Source: Micromonospora sp. HM5-17
GTDB lineage: Bacteria; Actinomycetota; Actinomycetes; Mycobacteriales; Micromonosporaceae
Assembly (NCBI RefSeq): GCF_003762835.1
Contig: NZ_RJWA01000012.1
Span: 47,370 to 111,369 of the forward strand
Direction: 5' to 3'
Length of the DNA stretch: 64,000 bases
In this document: positions 32,802-41,603 of the stretch, piece by piece
How positions within the stretch are numbered: position 1 is the stretch's first letter
Layout: each line of letters begins with the position of its first letter
The notes under the pieces: generated by a model
Database searches by the model: none
Told to the model about the DNA's origin: nothing
What the model saw: the letters and a program-made list of their open reading frames with translations, nothing else
Made by a program: the position numbers and the translations under genes

Positions 32802-33848
32802 ATGAGACGTCGCTTGGCGCTCGTCGGAGCGCTCGCCGCGATGGTCACCGTCGTGGCCGGCTGTGGTGGCGGTGGCGACGACGCCGCGGACGGCGGCGCG
32901 CAGAAGCTGGTCATCTACACGGCCCGCGACAAGAAGGTCGCCGACTTCGTCACCGAGCGGTTCACGGCGAAGTACCCCGAATACCGCGGCAAGATCGAGG
33001 TGCTCACCCTCGGGGCGCAGGAGATCCTGGAACGGGTCCGTGCCGAGAAGGCCAACCCGCAGGGTGACGTCTGGTGGGGCGGCACCCAGCAGGCGTTGGC
33101 CAGCGGGGCCACCGAGGACCTGCTGAACGCCTGGCAGCCGGCGTTCGCCACCTCGATGGACGCCGCGTACAAGGACCCGCAGGGCCGCTGGTTCGGCGAG
33201 ATCCTGCTGCCCGAGGTCATCATGTACAACAACAAGGCGCTCACCCCGGAGCAGGCGCCGAAGGACTGGGACGACCTCATCACGCCGGCCTGGAAAGACA
33301 AGATCATCATTCGCGACGTCGCCGCCTCCGGCACGATGCGCTCGATCTACGCCGCGATGATCCAGCGGCTCTCGCCGGACGGCAGCAACCCGGAGCCCGG
33401 CTACGAGTGGCTGCGCAAGCTGGACGCCAACACCACCAACTACGCGGCCAACCCCTCGGACCTCTACCTCAAGCTCTCCCGCCAGCAGGGGCTGGTCAGC
33501 CTCTGGAACCTCCAGGACGTCCTGCTCCAGGCCCACCAGGCGAACATGCCGTTCGGCTACGTGATGCCGGCCTCGGGCGCGCCGGTCCTGGTCGACGGGG
33601 TCGCGGTGATCAAGGGCGGCAAGAACACCGAGGGCGCGCAGAAGTTCGTCGAGTTCCTCTACGACGAGGCGCTCCGCGCCGAGCTCGCCCGCGACTACTT
33701 CCAGATTCCGGCGGTGCAGATCAGCCAGCAGCCGGAGTGGCTGGCCAATCTCGGTCTCAAGCCGATGAACGTCGACTGGGACGTGATCGCCAAGCACGAG
33801 ACCGAGTGGATCAACCACTGGAACGCGGAGATCAAGAACAAGGGCTGA
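32802..33848 (+). CDS. ABC transporter substrate-binding lipoprotein (Fe3+/AfuA type)
   Basis: 348 residues. The lipoprotein signal ends at VVAGCGGGG (lipidated Cys22). The mature part is a type II periplasmic-binding fold of the Fe(III)/phosphonate/hexose-phosphate class: KLVIYTARDKKVADFVTERF, DVWWGGTQQALASG, WFGEILLPEVIMYNNKAL, DGVAVIKGGKNTEGAQKFVEFL. Typical iron-binding Tyr pairs are not obvious, so an organic anion or a phosphorylated or phosphonate ligand is as likely as iron. Start ATG 32802 with GGAGG. It delivers substrate to the ATPase and permease encoded next, after a 225-bp gap with a strong hairpin. Confidence 0.9.
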   Translation: MRRRLALVGALAAMVTVVAGCGGGGDDAADGGAQKLVIYTARDKKVADFVTERFTAKYPEYRGKIEVLTLGAQEILERVRAEKANPQGDVWWGGTQQALASGATEDLLNAWQPAFATSMDAAYKDPQGRWFGEILLPEVIMYNNKALTPEQAPKDWDDLITPAWKDKIIIRDVAASGTMRSIYAAMIQRLSPDGSNPEPGYEWLRKLDANTTNYAANPSDLYLKLSRQQGLVSLWNLQDVLLQAHQANMPFGYVMPASGAPVLVDGVAVIKGGKNTEGAQKFVEFLYDEALRAELARDYFQIPAVQISQQPEWLANLGLKPMNVDWDVIAKHETEWINHWNAEIKNKG

Positions 33849-33946
33849 CGACCCGACCGCCCGGTCCCCCCTGTCCGGGCCTCGGGCGTCACGCCCCGCC
33901 GGGGTGTCGGCCCGGTCCACCTATCCGGGCCGGCACCACCCGGGCA

Positions 33947-33987
33947 CCCGGGCCGTACCACCCCGAACGCGGGCGGTACGGCCCGGG
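33947..33987 (+). terminator. Intercistronic hairpin (attenuator) between binding-protein and ATPase genes
   Basis: Perfect 13-bp arms CCCGGGCCGTACC (33947-33959) and GGTACGGCCCGGG (33975-33987), 15-nt loop. Hairpins in this place commonly keep binding protein in excess over the membrane parts by partial termination or 3'-end protection. Confidence 0.65.
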
Positions 33988-34073
33988 GAACCGGAACGGC
34001 TGACGGCGGATCAGCGCCGTACCACCAGAGCCACCACGACGCGCGTCCCGGTCGGACGCGGGGGAGGAACATC

Positions 34074-35147
34074 ATGATCGGCGTCACGCTGGAGTCGGTG
34101 AGCAAACGCTTCCCGGGCGCTGGTGGCGCGGCGGCCGTGGACAACGTCGACATCAGCATCGACGCGGGAGAGTTCTTCACGCTGCTCGGCCCGAGCGGCT
34201 GCGGGAAGACCACGACGCTGCGGATGATCGCGGGCTTCTACTTCCCCACCAGCGGGCGGATCCGCTTCGGCAGCGAGGACGTCACCCGGAAGCCGCCGAA
34301 CAAGCGGGACACCGGCATGGTCTTCCAGAACTACGCGCTCTTCCCGCACATGTCGGTCGCCCAAAACGTGGGCTACGGGCTCAAGATCCGCAAGATCCGC
34401 GGGGCGGAGGCCCGGCGCCGGATCGACGAGGCGCTCCGGCAGGTGCACCTCGACGGGTACGGCGACCGCCGCATCGACCAGCTCTCCGGCGGCCAGCAGC
34501 AGCGCGTCGCACTGGCCCGGGCCCTGGTGATCCGGCCGCGTACCCTGCTGCTGGACGAGCCGCTGTCCAACCTCGACGCGAAGCTGCGCGAGGAGACCCG
34601 GGCGGAGATCCGTCGGATCCAGCGCGAGGCCGGCATCACCTCGATCTACGTCACCCACGACCAGGCCGAGGCGATGGCGATGTCGGACCGGATCGCGGTG
34701 ATGGAGGGCGGCCGGGTCCAGCAGATCGGCACCCCACAGGAGATCTACCACCGGCCCGCGACGACGTTCGTGGCCCGGTTCATCGGCCGTAGCAACGTGC
34801 TGTCGTTGCCGGTGGTCGCCGCCGACGTCCAGAGCGTCGAGGTCCGGTTGCCCGACGGCGCGACCCGGACCGTGGCGGCCCCCTCCGGACACGGTCTGAC
34901 GGAGACCGCGACGGCGCTGGTCTCGATCCGGCCGGAGCACATCGGCCTCTGCGGTCCGGAGGACCCGGACGCGCTGCCGGGGCGGGTCACCGACGTCGAG
35001 TTCACCGGGATCACCACCAACCTGACCGTCGACGTCGCCGGGCAGGAGCTGACCGTCGCCGCGGTGGAGGTGCCGGCCGAGCCGGCCGTCGGGGACCGGA
35101 TCGGGCTGCGGCTGCCGGCCGCCCGGATGTGGGTGGTCCGGCCGTGA
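34074..35147 (+). CDS. ABC transporter ATP-binding protein (FbpC/PotA type)
   Basis: 357 residues. Walker A LGPSGCGKTTTLRM near residue 40, signature QLSGGQQQRVALARAL, Walker B LLLDEPLSNLDAKLRE and the H-loop YVTHDQAEAM are all intact. A C-terminal TOBE domain (about 240-350) marks the FbpC/PotA/CysA subfamily that works with type I importers. It energises the double permease encoded by the next gene. ATG 34074 has GGGGAGGAAC. The next gene starts inside its stop codon. Confidence 0.93.
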   Translation: MIGVTLESVSKRFPGAGGAAAVDNVDISIDAGEFFTLLGPSGCGKTTTLRMIAGFYFPTSGRIRFGSEDVTRKPPNKRDTGMVFQNYALFPHMSVAQNVGYGLKIRKIRGAEARRRIDEALRQVHLDGYGDRRIDQLSGGQQQRVALARALVIRPRTLLLDEPLSNLDAKLREETRAEIRRIQREAGITSIYVTHDQAEAMAMSDRIAVMEGGRVQQIGTPQEIYHRPATTFVARFIGRSNVLSLPVVAADVQSVEVRLPDGATRTVAAPSGHGLTETATALVSIRPEHIGLCGPEDPDALPGRVTDVEFTGITTNLTVDVAGQELTVAAVEVPAEPAVGDRIGLRLPAARMWVVRP

Positions 35148-36934
35148 CCGTCACGACGACGACCGCGCCGCAGGCGCCGAGAACCGACCTGGCCGGCGAC
35201 TCCGGTCGGATCCACCGTCGCCGGCGGATCGCCGACCGGCTGCGCGGCGGCGCGGGCGGCGGCTGGTTCCCCTACCTGCTGGCGGTGCCGCTGGCCCTGG
35301 TGCTCTGGGGCTACGTGGTACAGCCGATGCTGGCCACCTTCGCGGAGAGCGTCGAGGGAGACGGCGCGGACAACTACCTTGCCTTCCTCTCCGGCTCCGG
35401 GGTCGCTCGTAGCTCCCTGCTCACCTCGCTCGGCATCTCCGCGGCCAGCGTCCTGACGTGCGGGGTGGTCGGGGTCGGGATGGCCTTTCTCCTCAAGCGC
35501 TTCGCCTTCCCCGGGCGCCGGCTCATCGAGGCGATCATCCTCGTTCCGGCGGCGCTGCCCCCGCTGATCGGCGCGATCTCGTTCCAACTGCTCTACAGCG
35601 AGACCGGGATCCTGCCGCGCGGCCTGCAACAGCTTCTCGGCACGGCCGAGCCGGTGCTGCCGTTCAACGGCATCGCCGGGGTGCTGGTGGTGCACACCTT
35701 CACCATGTACCCGTTCTTCTATCTGGCGGCGTCCGCGGCGCTCGCCGGGATGGACCCGTCGGTGGAGGAGGCCGCCTACAACCTCGGCGCCGGCCGGTTC
35801 CGGGTCTGGCGGACGGTCCTGCTGCCGATGCTCACCCCGGCGCTGGTCTCCGCCTCGCTGCTGGTCTTCATGACCTCGCTCGCCTCGTACACCGCCCCGC
35901 TGCTGTTCGGGGTGGACCGGACGATGACGATGCAGATCTACATCAACCGCACCAACGGTGACCTGCCGATGGCCTCCACCTACGCCTCGGTGCTCGGCGT
36001 GGTCTCGGTGCTGTTCCTGCTCGGCATGCGCTGGTACGAGGGACGGCGCAGCTACCGGTCGCAGTCGAAGGGAATCTCGACGCACCGGCGGGAGATCCGC
36101 AACCCGGTCGCGCGCTGGCTGGCCCTGATCGGCTCGCTTCTCGCCACGGTGGTGCTGCTCGCCCCGGTCGCCACGATCGCGCTCGTCGCCTTCTCCGTCG
36201 ACGGATCGTGGACCACCCAGGTCCTGCCCACCGACTACACGACGCAGAACTTCGTCACGATCTTCGCCGAGCCCCGCGCCCTGCAGCCCATCCTCAACTC
36301 GCTGCGGATGAGCCTGCTCGCGACCGCCGGCTGTGTGGTGGTCGGTGTGCTGATCGCGTACGCCGTCCGGCGGCTGACCTTCGTCGGCCGGGGCCTGCTC
36401 GACGTGGCGGTCATGCTGGCCTGGGCCCTGCCCGGTACGGTCGTGGCGATCAACCTGATCGCGGCGTTCAGCACCGGCAACCCGTTCAGCCTGGGGCAGG
36501 TCCTGACCGGCACCTTCTGGATCATGCCGTTGGCGTACTTCGTGCGCTTCCTGCCGCTGGTCTTCCGGTCCAGCTCCGCCGCCCTCGCCCAGCTCGACCC
36601 CGCGCTGGAGGAGGCCGCCCGCAACCTGGGTGCCTCCTGGCTGCGGGCGTTCCTGACGATCACGCTGCGGCTGATGCTCCCCGGTGTGCTGGCCGGCGCG
36701 CTGCTCGCCTTCGTCCACGGCGTCGGGGAGTTCGTCGCCTCGGTGCTGATCTACACGTCGAGCACGGCGCCGATCTCGGTGGAGATCAACAACCGGATGT
36801 ACTCGTTCGAGGTCGGGACCGCGGCCGCGTACGGCATGCTCCAGGTGGTCCTGATCTTCGTCGTCATGATGCTCTCCGGGCGGCTGGAGAGCGGCGGCCG
36901 GGCGGCCCGGGAGGCGACCCGATGGACGAACTGA
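35144..36934 (+). CDS. Fused double ABC permease (FbpB/AfuB type)
   Basis: 596 residues made of two type I permease domains of about six helices each. Both carry an EAA loop, EEAAYNLGAGRFRVWRTVLLP in the first half and EEAARNLGASWLRAFLTITLR in the second, so one polypeptide makes the whole channel. This is the FbpB/AfuB architecture. The GTG start overlaps the ATPase stop (GTGA at 35144-35147) and the 3' end overlaps the creatininase-family gene by 13 bp. It should import the ligand of the lipoprotein encoded at 32802. Confidence 0.92.
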   Translation: MTVTTTTAPQAPRTDLAGDSGRIHRRRRIADRLRGGAGGGWFPYLLAVPLALVLWGYVVQPMLATFAESVEGDGADNYLAFLSGSGVARSSLLTSLGISAASVLTCGVVGVGMAFLLKRFAFPGRRLIEAIILVPAALPPLIGAISFQLLYSETGILPRGLQQLLGTAEPVLPFNGIAGVLVVHTFTMYPFFYLAASAALAGMDPSVEEAAYNLGAGRFRVWRTVLLPMLTPALVSASLLVFMTSLASYTAPLLFGVDRTMTMQIYINRTNGDLPMASTYASVLGVVSVLFLLGMRWYEGRRSYRSQSKGISTHRREIRNPVARWLALIGSLLATVVLLAPVATIALVAFSVDGSWTTQVLPTDYTTQNFVTIFAEPRALQPILNSLRMSLLATAGCVVVGVLIAYAVRRLTFVGRGLLDVAVMLAWALPGTVVAINLIAAFSTGNPFSLGQVLTGTFWIMPLAYFVRFLPLVFRSSSAALAQLDPALEEAARNLGASWLRAFLTITLRLMLPGVLAGALLAFVHGVGEFVASVLIYTSSTAPISVEINNRMYSFEVGTAAAYGMLQVVLIFVVMMLSGRLESGGRAAREATRWTN

Positions 36935-37956
36935 CCCCGGGTGCCGCCGCGGTGCCCGCCCCCGCCCGGCCGGCCACCGACACCGGCGACGCCGGGAACC
37001 GGCCGGCGGCAGCCGCGTCCGACCCCGCCGACGACTGGCCGGCCGGCGGCGGCCTGATCCCGGCCAGCCGGGTACCCGGCTCACGCCTGCCGGCGGTGGC
37101 GGCCGCCGCCGACTTCGCCGTCCTGCCGGTCGGCGCCGTCGAGTGGCACGGCCCGCACCTGCCGCTCGGTACCGACCTGATCCTGGCCGAGGGCTTCGCC
37201 CGGGAGAGCGCCGGAGCCCACCGCGGTGTGCTCTTCCCGCCCGTGGCGTACGCGGCGTGTCCCGGCCAGACCCGGCCCTGGCCGGGCACGGTGGCGATCC
37301 GCCCCGAGGTGGCGGTCGGCTACCTCTGCGACGTGATCGAGGGGATCGTCGCCGCGGGCTTTCCCCGGCTGCTTCTGGTCAACGGGCACGACGCCAACAT
37401 GTCCACGGTCCGCGCCGCGATGGAGTGGGTCTCCGGGCGGCGCCGGGCCAGCCTGCTGCTGGTCAACTGGTTCCAGCTCGTCACGCCCGAGGAGACCGCG
37501 GCGCTCTGGGGCGACCGGCCGGCCCGGGGGCACGGCGGCGCGTACGAGACCTCCGGGGTGCTGGGGTTCGACCCCGAAGCGGTACGCCTCGACGCCACCA
37601 CCGACCTGCCGCCGCGGCCCCGGCTGGCCACCGGCCACCCGTACGTGCTGGTCGAGTCCCGGCCCGACCCGTGGCAGGGCTGGTCCGGCCACGTCTCGAT
37701 GGCCAGCGAGTCGGCGGGCCGGCGGGTCCGCGAGCTGGCCGCCGCCCGGCTGCGGGACGTCGTCGACGCCTGGCTCGCCGCCCCGCTGCCCGGGCCTCCC
37801 GGCACCGCGCCGCCGTCCGACGGTGGGGTCGAGGCCGCGCCGCCGGCCGGCGAAACCGACGGTGGCCCGTCGCCGGACGGACCCGACACCGCGCCGCGGT
37901 CCGGCGCTGCGTCCGGCGCCCGCCCGACCCGCGGGGAGGAGCAGGATGACGGCTGA
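36922..37956 (+). CDS. Creatininase-family amidohydrolase
   Basis: 344 residues. The core (about 35-285) has the family's metal ligands: PVGAVEWHGPHLPLGTD (Glu, His, Asp), VNGHDANMST and HGGAYETSGVLG (His, Glu). An N-terminal Ala/Pro-rich stretch (1-32) and a disordered Pro/Gly/Asp tail (about 285-344) flank it. The family includes creatinine hydrolase, a ring-opening 3-dehydro-scyllo-inosose hydrolase, MftE and a formylaminopyrimidine deformylase, so it opens cyclic amides or ketones or removes amides. It is co-transcribed with the importer and so probably acts on the imported compound. ATG 36922 lies inside the permease gene. Confidence 0.87.
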   Translation: MDELTPGAAAVPAPARPATDTGDAGNRPAAAASDPADDWPAGGGLIPASRVPGSRLPAVAAAADFAVLPVGAVEWHGPHLPLGTDLILAEGFARESAGAHRGVLFPPVAYAACPGQTRPWPGTVAIRPEVAVGYLCDVIEGIVAAGFPRLLLVNGHDANMSTVRAAMEWVSGRRRASLLLVNWFQLVTPEETAALWGDRPARGHGGAYETSGVLGFDPEAVRLDATTDLPPRPRLATGHPYVLVESRPDPWQGWSGHVSMASESAGRRVRELAAARLRDVVDAWLAAPLPGPPGTAPPSDGGVEAAPPAGETDGGPSPDGPDTAPRSGAASGARPTRGEEQDDG

Positions 37957-38902
37957 CCGGGGCCTGGAGATCGTCGACTTCCACCTGCACTTCCGGATCG
38001 GGGCGGACCAGACGATCCGGAACTGCGAGGAGGCGGTCGGGATGCATCCCGGCGGCGCGCGGGAACGCGCGGTCCGGGCCGCGGGCGCGGCGCCGTACGC
38101 GGCGGCCTGGCGGCGCGCCTGGGGCTTCCCCGACCCCGAGCCCCCGGCGCCACGGTGGGAGGACGAGGCCGACCGGTGGGCCGCGGAACTACGCGCGCAC
38201 GACATCCGTCGGGCGGTCTTCGTCACCGGTGGGGGCAACGACGCCGTCGCCGACCTGGTCGCCCGACACCCCGACCGGTTTCTCGGGTTCGCCCACCACG
38301 ACCCGTTCGCGCCGGGCGCGGCCGCCGAGCTGGAGCGGGCGGTCGTCGAGCGGGGGCTGCGCGGGTGGAAGATCTTCGCTCCGCTGCTGCGGGGCCCACT
38401 GGACGACCCGGTCCTCGACCCCGGCTGGGCCACCGCCCAGCGGCTCGGCGTTCCGGTGCTGGTGCACGTCGGCCACTACGGCAGCGCCGGCGGCTACTCG
38501 GCCAGCCCGTACGACCACCCCCGGCACCTGGCGGTGGTCGCCCGCCGCTTTCCCGAGCTGGCGTTCGTGGTGCCGCACTTCGGGGTGCAGCACGTACAGG
38601 ACCTGTTCTTCGCCGCCTGGAGTTGCGCCAACATCCACGTCGACACCTCCGGGTCCAACCAGTGGGTGCGGTGGATGCCGTACCGGCTCACGCTCGAGGA
38701 CCTTTTCCGGCGCTGCTACGAGACGATCGGCCCGGAGCGGATCGTCTTCGGCAGCGACTCGTCCTGGTTTCCCCGCGGCTACGTGCGGCGCTACCTGGAC
38801 GACCAGCTCCGGATCTGCCGGGAGATGGGGATGCCGGACAGCGACGTCCGGGCGATCTTCGCCGGCAACGCCAAACGGTTGTTGCGGCTGACGGAGGGAT
38901 GA
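37946..38902 (+). CDS. Amidohydrolase-2 family (ACMSD/lactonase-like) enzyme
   Basis: 318 residues of a metal-dependent TIM barrel. EIVDFHLHF holds the HxH motif, GWKIFAPLLR a conserved Lys, VLVHVGHYG and VVPHFGVQH the later His ligands, and FGSDSSW the catalytic Asp. The group covers decarboxylases (ACMSD), lactonases (LigI, fuconolactonase) and some amidases. Substrate unknown. ATG 37946 has GGGGAGGAG and overlaps the creatininase-family gene by 11 bp, so the two are coupled and likely act in sequence. Confidence 0.85.
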   Translation: MTADRGLEIVDFHLHFRIGADQTIRNCEEAVGMHPGGARERAVRAAGAAPYAAAWRRAWGFPDPEPPAPRWEDEADRWAAELRAHDIRRAVFVTGGGNDAVADLVARHPDRFLGFAHHDPFAPGAAAELERAVVERGLRGWKIFAPLLRGPLDDPVLDPGWATAQRLGVPVLVHVGHYGSAGGYSASPYDHPRHLAVVARRFPELAFVVPHFGVQHVQDLFFAAWSCANIHVDTSGSNQWVRWMPYRLTLEDLFRRCYETIGPERIVFGSDSSWFPRGYVRRYLDDQLRICREMGMPDSDVRAIFAGNAKRLLRLTEG

Positions 38903-38965
38903 CCGACAGCCCGAGCAGGGCGGACCGCGGCCTGGCGGCAACCACGAAGGACACGAGGGACACTC

Positions 38966-40432
38966 ATGACAGGCACAGCGTCGCTGACCACCTACCAGCA
39001 GCACCACCTGCGGCCGACCTACCAGCACCACGCGCCCTACCTCTTCGGACCGATGGTGCGGGCCAGCCAGGCGCACGTGGTGATGCTCGTCGAGCAGGGC
39101 CTGATCCCCGCCGAGCGGGGGGCCCGGCTGCTGCGCGGGCTCCGTGACCTGGCCAGAGCGGGCTCCGACCTGCCGCCGTACGACGGCAGCGTCGAGGACG
39201 TCTACTTCCTGGTGGAGAAACGCCTCGCCGAGGTCTGTGGGATCCCCACCGCCCAGCTCGACGTGCAGCTCGCCCGCAGCCGCAACGACCTGGACGCGGG
39301 CGTGTTCCGGATGGTGCTGCGGGGCCAGGTGCTCGGCGTGCTGGACCGGGTGCTGGAGGCCGCCCGGACCACGCTGACCCAGGCGGACCGCTACGCCGAC
39401 GTGGTCATCACCGGCTACACCCACCGCCGTCCCGCGCAACCGACCACCATCGGCCACGCCCTCGCCGGCTACGCCGAGGCGCTGGCCGGCGAGGCGGTCC
39501 ACTACGCCGACCTGCTGGACGAGCTGAACCGGTCGCCGCTGGGCGCCTGCGCGTTCGCCGGCACCGACCTGGAGATCTCCCCGAGCCGGGTGGCCGACCT
39601 GCTCGGCTTCGCCGGCCTGGTGACCAACTCGTACGAGGCGGTCGCGGGCGCCGACCACCTGGTCCGGGTCGCCACCCTCAACGCCCAGGCCCTCGCCACC
39701 GGGGCGCGGCTGGCCCGTACCCTGATGGACTGGCTCAGCTGGAACTGGGTGGCCACGCCGGAGGAGTTCACCCAGGGCAGCAGCATCATGCCGCAGAAGC
39801 GCAACCCGGTGGTGCTCGAACACCTCGTCTCGATGGCGGGCGCGACCGCCGCGGACGCCGCGTCGGTGCTGAACAACGTCGGCGCGGCGTGGTGGGAGGA
39901 CTCCAACAACGCCACCACGGACGTGCAGGTGCGGCTCTGGGAGAGCTGCGACCGGGCCGAACGCTTCTTCGCGCTGCTCGGTGGCTTCCTGGACCGGCTC
40001 GTGCCGCTGACACCGCCGAGCGGGGAGGAGATCGTCCGATCCGGGGCGACGACCACCGCCGCGGCCGACGCGCTGAGTCGGCACGGGGTGCCGTTCCGGG
40101 CGGCTCACTCGGTGGTCGGCGTCCTGGTCCGGTCCGGTACCCCGGACACCTGGACGGTCGAGCAGGTCCAGGCGGCCGCCCGTACCGTCGGACTCGCCGA
40201 GCCGCTGGCGGAGACGGCGGCGGCGGACCTGATCACCGCCGCCGCGCAGCCGGAGCGGGTACGGGAGCGGAGGCAGGCGGACGGTCCGGGCACCGCCGCG
40301 GTACGGGCCCAGGTCGGGACGCTGCGGAAGGTCGTCGAGGCGGCGGCGGCGCGGGCCGCCGGACTGCGGGCGCGGCTCGACGCGGCGGAGCGGGCGCTGG
40401 ACGAGGCCGTCGACGGGTGGATCGGCCGGTGA
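38966..40432 (+). CDS. Argininosuccinate lyase superfamily enzyme, not canonical ArgH
   Basis: 488 residues of aspartase/fumarase fold. TGYTHRRPAQPTTIGHA carries the catalytic Thr-His pair and GSSIMPQKRNP is the superfamily signature with the catalytic Ser loop. ArgH residues that hold the substrate are altered: the usual SRNDQ is SRNDL here, and the NSLDAVxDRDF block is NSYEAVAGADH. The N-terminal WGGRF of ArgH is absent. A C-N eliminating lyase for another substrate, possibly releasing fumarate, is therefore likely. The C-terminus is longer and Arg/Ala-rich. The ROK kinase gene begins inside its stop codon. Confidence 0.87.
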   Translation: MTGTASLTTYQQHHLRPTYQHHAPYLFGPMVRASQAHVVMLVEQGLIPAERGARLLRGLRDLARAGSDLPPYDGSVEDVYFLVEKRLAEVCGIPTAQLDVQLARSRNDLDAGVFRMVLRGQVLGVLDRVLEAARTTLTQADRYADVVITGYTHRRPAQPTTIGHALAGYAEALAGEAVHYADLLDELNRSPLGACAFAGTDLEISPSRVADLLGFAGLVTNSYEAVAGADHLVRVATLNAQALATGARLARTLMDWLSWNWVATPEEFTQGSSIMPQKRNPVVLEHLVSMAGATAADAASVLNNVGAAWWEDSNNATTDVQVRLWESCDRAERFFALLGGFLDRLVPLTPPSGEEIVRSGATTTAAADALSRHGVPFRAAHSVVGVLVRSGTPDTWTVEQVQAAARTVGLAEPLAETAAADLITAAAQPERVRERRQADGPGTAAVRAQVGTLRKVVEAAAARAAGLRARLDAAERALDEAVDGWIGR

Positions 40433-41382
40433 GTCTCTCTGCCCATCCGGCTCCGACCGAACAGCGGTTCACCGATCCGGCGCCGGCCACGGCGGCACCG
40501 TCCGGGCCGGTGCTCGGCATCGATTTCGGCGGCACCAAGATGGCCGTCGGCGTGGCCGACCGCACCGGACGGCTGCTGGTCGCCGACCGGATACCCACCG
40601 ACCCGGAGCGGGGCGCGCAACAGGCTCTCGACCGAGCGCTCGACCTGGCCGACCGGCTGCTCGCCGAGGTGTCCGCGGCACCGGCGGCGGTCGGGATCGC
40701 CTCACCCGGGGTGATCCGGGACGACGGCATCGACCTGGCGCCGAACGTGCCCGGCTGGGACCGGCTACGCCTGGCCGACGCGGTCCGCGACCGGCTGGGT
40801 GTGTCGGTCGTGCCGGTCGCCAACGACCTCAACGCCGCGGCCCTGGCCGAGCTGCGGCTCGGCGCGCTCCGGGACGTCGACCCCGGCCTGGTCGTGGGGC
40901 TCGGCACGGGTGTGGCGGCGGCGGTCACGGTCGGCGGGCGGGTGCTCGCCGGCCATCGCGGCGCGGCCGGGGAGATCGCGTACGCGGTTACCGGCGGCGC
41001 CTGGTTCGACCGGTCGATGCTGGAGCAGGTCTTCTCGGGCAAGGCACTCGACCGGCTCGCCGCCCGGTCGGGCCTGACCGGCGGTGCCGCCGCGCTCTGC
41101 GCCGAGGCGGCGCGGCCCGGCCCCGCCCAGGACGCGCTGCGGTCCCGGCTCGACGAGCTGGCCCGTCACCTGGCGACCTGTTGTCTGCTGCTGGACCCGG
41201 GTCGGGTGGTGCTGGTCGGCGGGGTGGCCCGCAACCCGCTGGTGCGGGAGCTGCTCGTCGAACGGCTGACCGAGGTGCTGCCGTACCGGCCGGAGGTGGT
41301 CCTCTCCGACTTCCCGGACGACGCGGCGCTGCTCGGGGCGGTCACGATGGCGGCCGAGGCGGCCTCCGCCGGCGTTAGCTGA
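40429..41382 (+). CDS. ROK-family sugar kinase
   Basis: 317 residues. LGIDFGGTKMAVGVAD is the ATP phosphate-binding loop, VGIASPGVIRDDG and VANDLNAAALAELRLGA supply the catalytic Asp region, and LGTGVAAAVTVGGRVLAGHRGAAGEIAY is the ROK signature. No DNA-binding domain, so this is an enzyme, not a regulator. The canonical Cys-rich zinc loop is absent. Substrates in this family are glucose, GlcNAc, ManNAc, fructose and relatives. The start GTG overlaps the lyase stop (GTGA at 40429-40432). It may phosphorylate the sugar or cyclitol left after the hydrolase and lyase steps. Confidence 0.87.
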   Translation: MSLSAHPAPTEQRFTDPAPATAAPSGPVLGIDFGGTKMAVGVADRTGRLLVADRIPTDPERGAQQALDRALDLADRLLAEVSAAPAAVGIASPGVIRDDGIDLAPNVPGWDRLRLADAVRDRLGVSVVPVANDLNAAALAELRLGALRDVDPGLVVGLGTGVAAAVTVGGRVLAGHRGAAGEIAYAVTGGAWFDRSMLEQVFSGKALDRLAARSGLTGGAAALCAEAARPGPAQDALRSRLDELARHLATCCLLLDPGRVVLVGGVARNPLVRELLVERLTEVLPYRPEVVLSDFPDDAALLGAVTMAAEAASAGVS

Positions 41383-41388
41383 CGGGAC

Positions 41389-41418
41389 GGGGCCCTTCCC
41401 ACGCGTGGGAAGGGCCCC
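41389..41418 (+). terminator. Terminator of the ABC/catabolic operon
   Basis: GGGGCCCTTCCCACG followed directly by its exact complement: a perfect 30-bp palindrome starting 7 bp after the kinase stop. The stem would fold with a small loop from the central bases. Confidence 0.8.
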
Positions 41419-41603
41419 CGTCCGTACGGTTCGGCCGCCGGGCGCGCAGCGCCCGGCGGCCGTCCGCATCACGACCTTCGTCCGGCTGGCTGTCCTGGGC
41501 GCCGCGACCGCTGTCCGGCGGACCAGCGCCGCCTCGCCCGTCCCCTGTGGACGGCCGTCGCACGGCCGGACACCCCCCGCGGGCGTCCGTATTCCGCCGG
41601 ACC

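Noticed and set aside
34745..37084. Minus-strand open frame of 779 codons across the ABC genes
   Set aside because: His/Gln/Arg-rich translation without motifs, opposite to clear ATPase and permease genes.
38966..40432. Calling the lyase argH
   Set aside because: Key ArgH substrate residues differ and it sits in a catabolic operon, not with arg genes.
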